Part shown: positions 3,652 through 5,213 of the stretch, one piece after another
Layout: each line of letters begins with the position of its first letter
Position numbering within the stretch: the stretch's first letter is position 1
Made by a program: the position numbers and the translations under genes
The notes under the pieces: generated by a model
Seen by the model: only the letters and a program-made list of their open reading frames with translations
Databases searched by the model: none
Told to the model about the DNA's origin: nothing
From: Caldifarciminota bacterium 4484_100
GTDB taxonomy: Bacteria; Hydrothermota; Tepidihabitantia; SM23-42
DNA length: 5,213 nucleotides
Reading direction: 5' to 3'
Assembly (NCBI GenBank): GCA_002049785.1
Contig: MUKB01000128.1
Location: 1-5,213 of the forward strand

Positions 3652-5213
3652 ATGAAAAAGAGGTTTGTGCTCATTGATGCCCATTCGATTATCTTCCGCT
3701 CTTATTATGCCTTTATCAAGAACCCTTTAAAGAATTCCAAGGGCGAAAATACCTCTGGAATCTACGGTTTCTTGAATACCCTTAAGAAGATAAAGAGACA
3801 GCTCCCTTCAGATTATATCTGCCTGGCATTTGATGCCCCGGGCAAGACCTTCCGGGATGAACTATATGATGAATATAAGGCGACCCGGGCTCCAGCACCA
3901 GCAGATATCCCATTCCAGGTGGAAAAGGTGAAGGAGATTTCAAGGTATTTAGGGATTCCTGGTTTTGAGATTGAAGGCTATGAGGCAGATGATATATTAG
4001 CCACCCTGGCTCAAAGGTTGAAGCAGGAGGGCGAGGTATATATTGTATCATCGGATAAGGACCTTTTACAGCTTGTTGGAGATAATATCTATGTCTATGA
4101 TGCCTATCGAGAATTTGTCTTTGACCGTGAAGCGGTAATAAAGAAATTTGGTGTACCCCCGGAAAGGATTCCCGAATATCTTATCCTGGTGGGCGATTCG
4201 ATTGACAATGTCCCCGGGGTGCCCGGAATCGGACCGAAAAGGGCGAGTGCAATTCTGAAGAAGTTTTCAGACCTTGAAACGGCCGTAGAACAGGATAAAC
4301 GTCTAATCACCTATAAAGAACAGATTGGATTATCAAAGAAGCTGGTGCTTTTAAAAGATGATGTTCCCCTGAATCTAAAAATTGAGGATATGCGGATTAA
4401 AGAGCCGAACCTGAATCGACTCATTCCGATACTACTTGAACTTGAGTTCCATTCCTATGTCCGTGAATTGAGTGGGGGTGTAGATAGAGACAGGCCGACA
4501 AAGGTTCTGGACTATACACCCAAAAAGATAGAGGGTAAGGTTTTAGGCATTGCCCGGGAGCGTGAAATTATTTATCTTGTAGCAGATGATGATACAATCT
4601 ATAAGGCGCGGCCCGACCAGATAAAAGAATTACTTGCTGATGAGAAGTATATAAAAGTGGGCTATCAGTTGAAAGGACTTTTAAAGGACATAGAGATGAG
4701 GGGAAATCTGTTCGATATTCTTATTGTTGCCTGGCTATTGGAGCCGACGCGCCGTTCCTATTCAGTCCAGGATATTGGTCTGCACTATCTGAGTATGGTC
4801 TTTGGAGATAACCCGGCAGATATTGCCCGCCTTTCATTTCTGAGCTATCCACAACTCAAAAAATCACTGGTGGAGGCCGGGATGGAGGAGCTTTATCAGA
4901 AGATTGAATCACCGCTCATCCCGGTGCTTGCTGAGATGGAGAAGAGGGGAATAAAGATTGACCTTGGCTATTTTAAAGAACTTAATAAAGAGGTTCAGAA
5001 GGAGTTACAGAAATTTGAGAAGGAGATCTTCAGTCTCGCGGGCCAGAATTTCAATATCAATTCACCCAAACAGCTTGCCCGAATTCTTTTTGAAGTTTTG
5101 AAACTGAAGCCGGGCAAGAAGCGGAAGACCCATTATGCTACTGATTCTGAGACCCTCAGGCAATTGAGCAGGGAGCATCCACTGCCGGATTTACTTCTGA
5201 GGTTTCGCGAAAT
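3652..5213 (+). CDS. polA: DNA polymerase I, N-terminal 520 residues (3' end beyond window)
   Basis: The repair and Okazaki-fragment polymerase. The 5'-nuclease domain (about 1-285) shows FVLIDAHSIIFRSYYAF with Asp9, FDAPGKTFR (60-68), the acidic GYEADD (109-114), SSDKD (133-137) and GDSIDNVPGVPGIGPKRA (181-198), the helix-hairpin-helix region. Residues about 285-418 correspond to the 3'-5' exonuclease fold. The DxE motif is not seen, GYQLKGLLKD stands where the second motif Asp is expected, and no third YxxxD motif is visible, so proofreading is probably absent, as in the Taq and Bacillus enzymes. The polymerase domain begins at ESPLIPVLAEMEKRGIKID (419-437), with FNINSPKQLA (467-476) and HYATDSETL (494-502); palm and finger motifs are outside. 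ATG 3652 is preceded by an in-frame TAG at 3628 and by no Shine-Dalgarno. GTG 3667, with a nearby GAGG, is a less likely start that would shorten the strand before Asp9. Confidence 0.96.
   Translation, partial: MKKRFVLIDAHSIIFRSYYAFIKNPLKNSKGENTSGIYGFLNTLKKIKRQLPSDYICLAFDAPGKTFRDELYDEYKATRAPAPADIPFQVEKVKEISRYLGIPGFEIEGYEADDILATLAQRLKQEGEVYIVSSDKDLLQLVGDNIYVYDAYREFVFDREAVIKKFGVPPERIPEYLILVGDSIDNVPGVPGIGPKRASAILKKFSDLETAVEQDKRLITYKEQIGLSKKLVLLKDDVPLNLKIEDMRIKEPNLNRLIPILLELEFHSYVRELSGGVDRDRPTKVLDYTPKKIEGKVLGIAREREIIYLVADDDTIYKARPDQIKELLADEKYIKVGYQLKGLLKDIEMRGNLFDILIVAWLLEPTRRSYSVQDIGLHYLSMVFGDNPADIARLSFLSYPQLKKSLVEAGMEELYQKIESPLIPVLAEMEKRGIKIDLGYFKELNKEVQKELQKFEKEIFSLAGQNFNINSPKQLARILFEVLKLKPGKKRKTHYATDSETLRQLSREHPLPDLLLRFRE

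Overview
This is a bacterial window with every gene on the plus strand. Base composition is moderate and AT-leaning, and reading frames are tightly packed. A BamD-like outer-membrane assembly protein and a second predicted lipoprotein point to a diderm cell. The gene set, together with an intergenic region full of very short-unit tandem repeats, reminds me of uncultivated lineages such as candidate division WOR-3 (Stahlbacteria) or relatives. That placement is an inference from memory and was not tested.

Region 1 (1-3142) is one continuous gene cluster of five frames: the C-terminal end of a DivIVA-like coiled-coil protein, a trimeric-type purine nucleoside phosphorylase with an altered base pocket, a TPR-repeat lipoprotein, a BamD-like TPR protein, and NadD (nicotinate-nucleotide adenylyltransferase). 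Each start codon overlaps the previous stop codon, by 4, 4, 4 and 8 bases. This suggests co-transcription and translational coupling. The cluster joins envelope/division functions (DivIVA, TPR lipoprotein, BamD) with nucleotide and cofactor metabolism (nucleoside phosphorylase, NadD). Its promoter lies upstream of the window.

Region 2 (3143-3651) is about 509 bases without a gene, and it is the most unusual part. Nearly all of it is a mosaic of tandem arrays with different unit lengths (7, 8, 7, 9, 7 and 9 bases in order). These are interleaved with three copies of a 28-base palindromic element, two forward and one inverted. The palindrome copies differ in the stem but keep perfect pairing. 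A palindrome-plus-nonamer unit appears to be duplicated. One 11-base linker recurs at the ends of two unrelated arrays.

Region 3 (3652-5213) is the first 520 codons of DNA polymerase I, cut by the window end. It has an apparently intact 5'-nuclease domain, a 3'-5' exonuclease-like domain lacking the recognisable catalytic acidic motifs, and the start of the polymerase domain. A TATAAT box lies so close to its ATG that the mRNA may be leaderless.

I see no complete new defence or mobile system. The candidate for something undescribed is the intergenic repeat mosaic.
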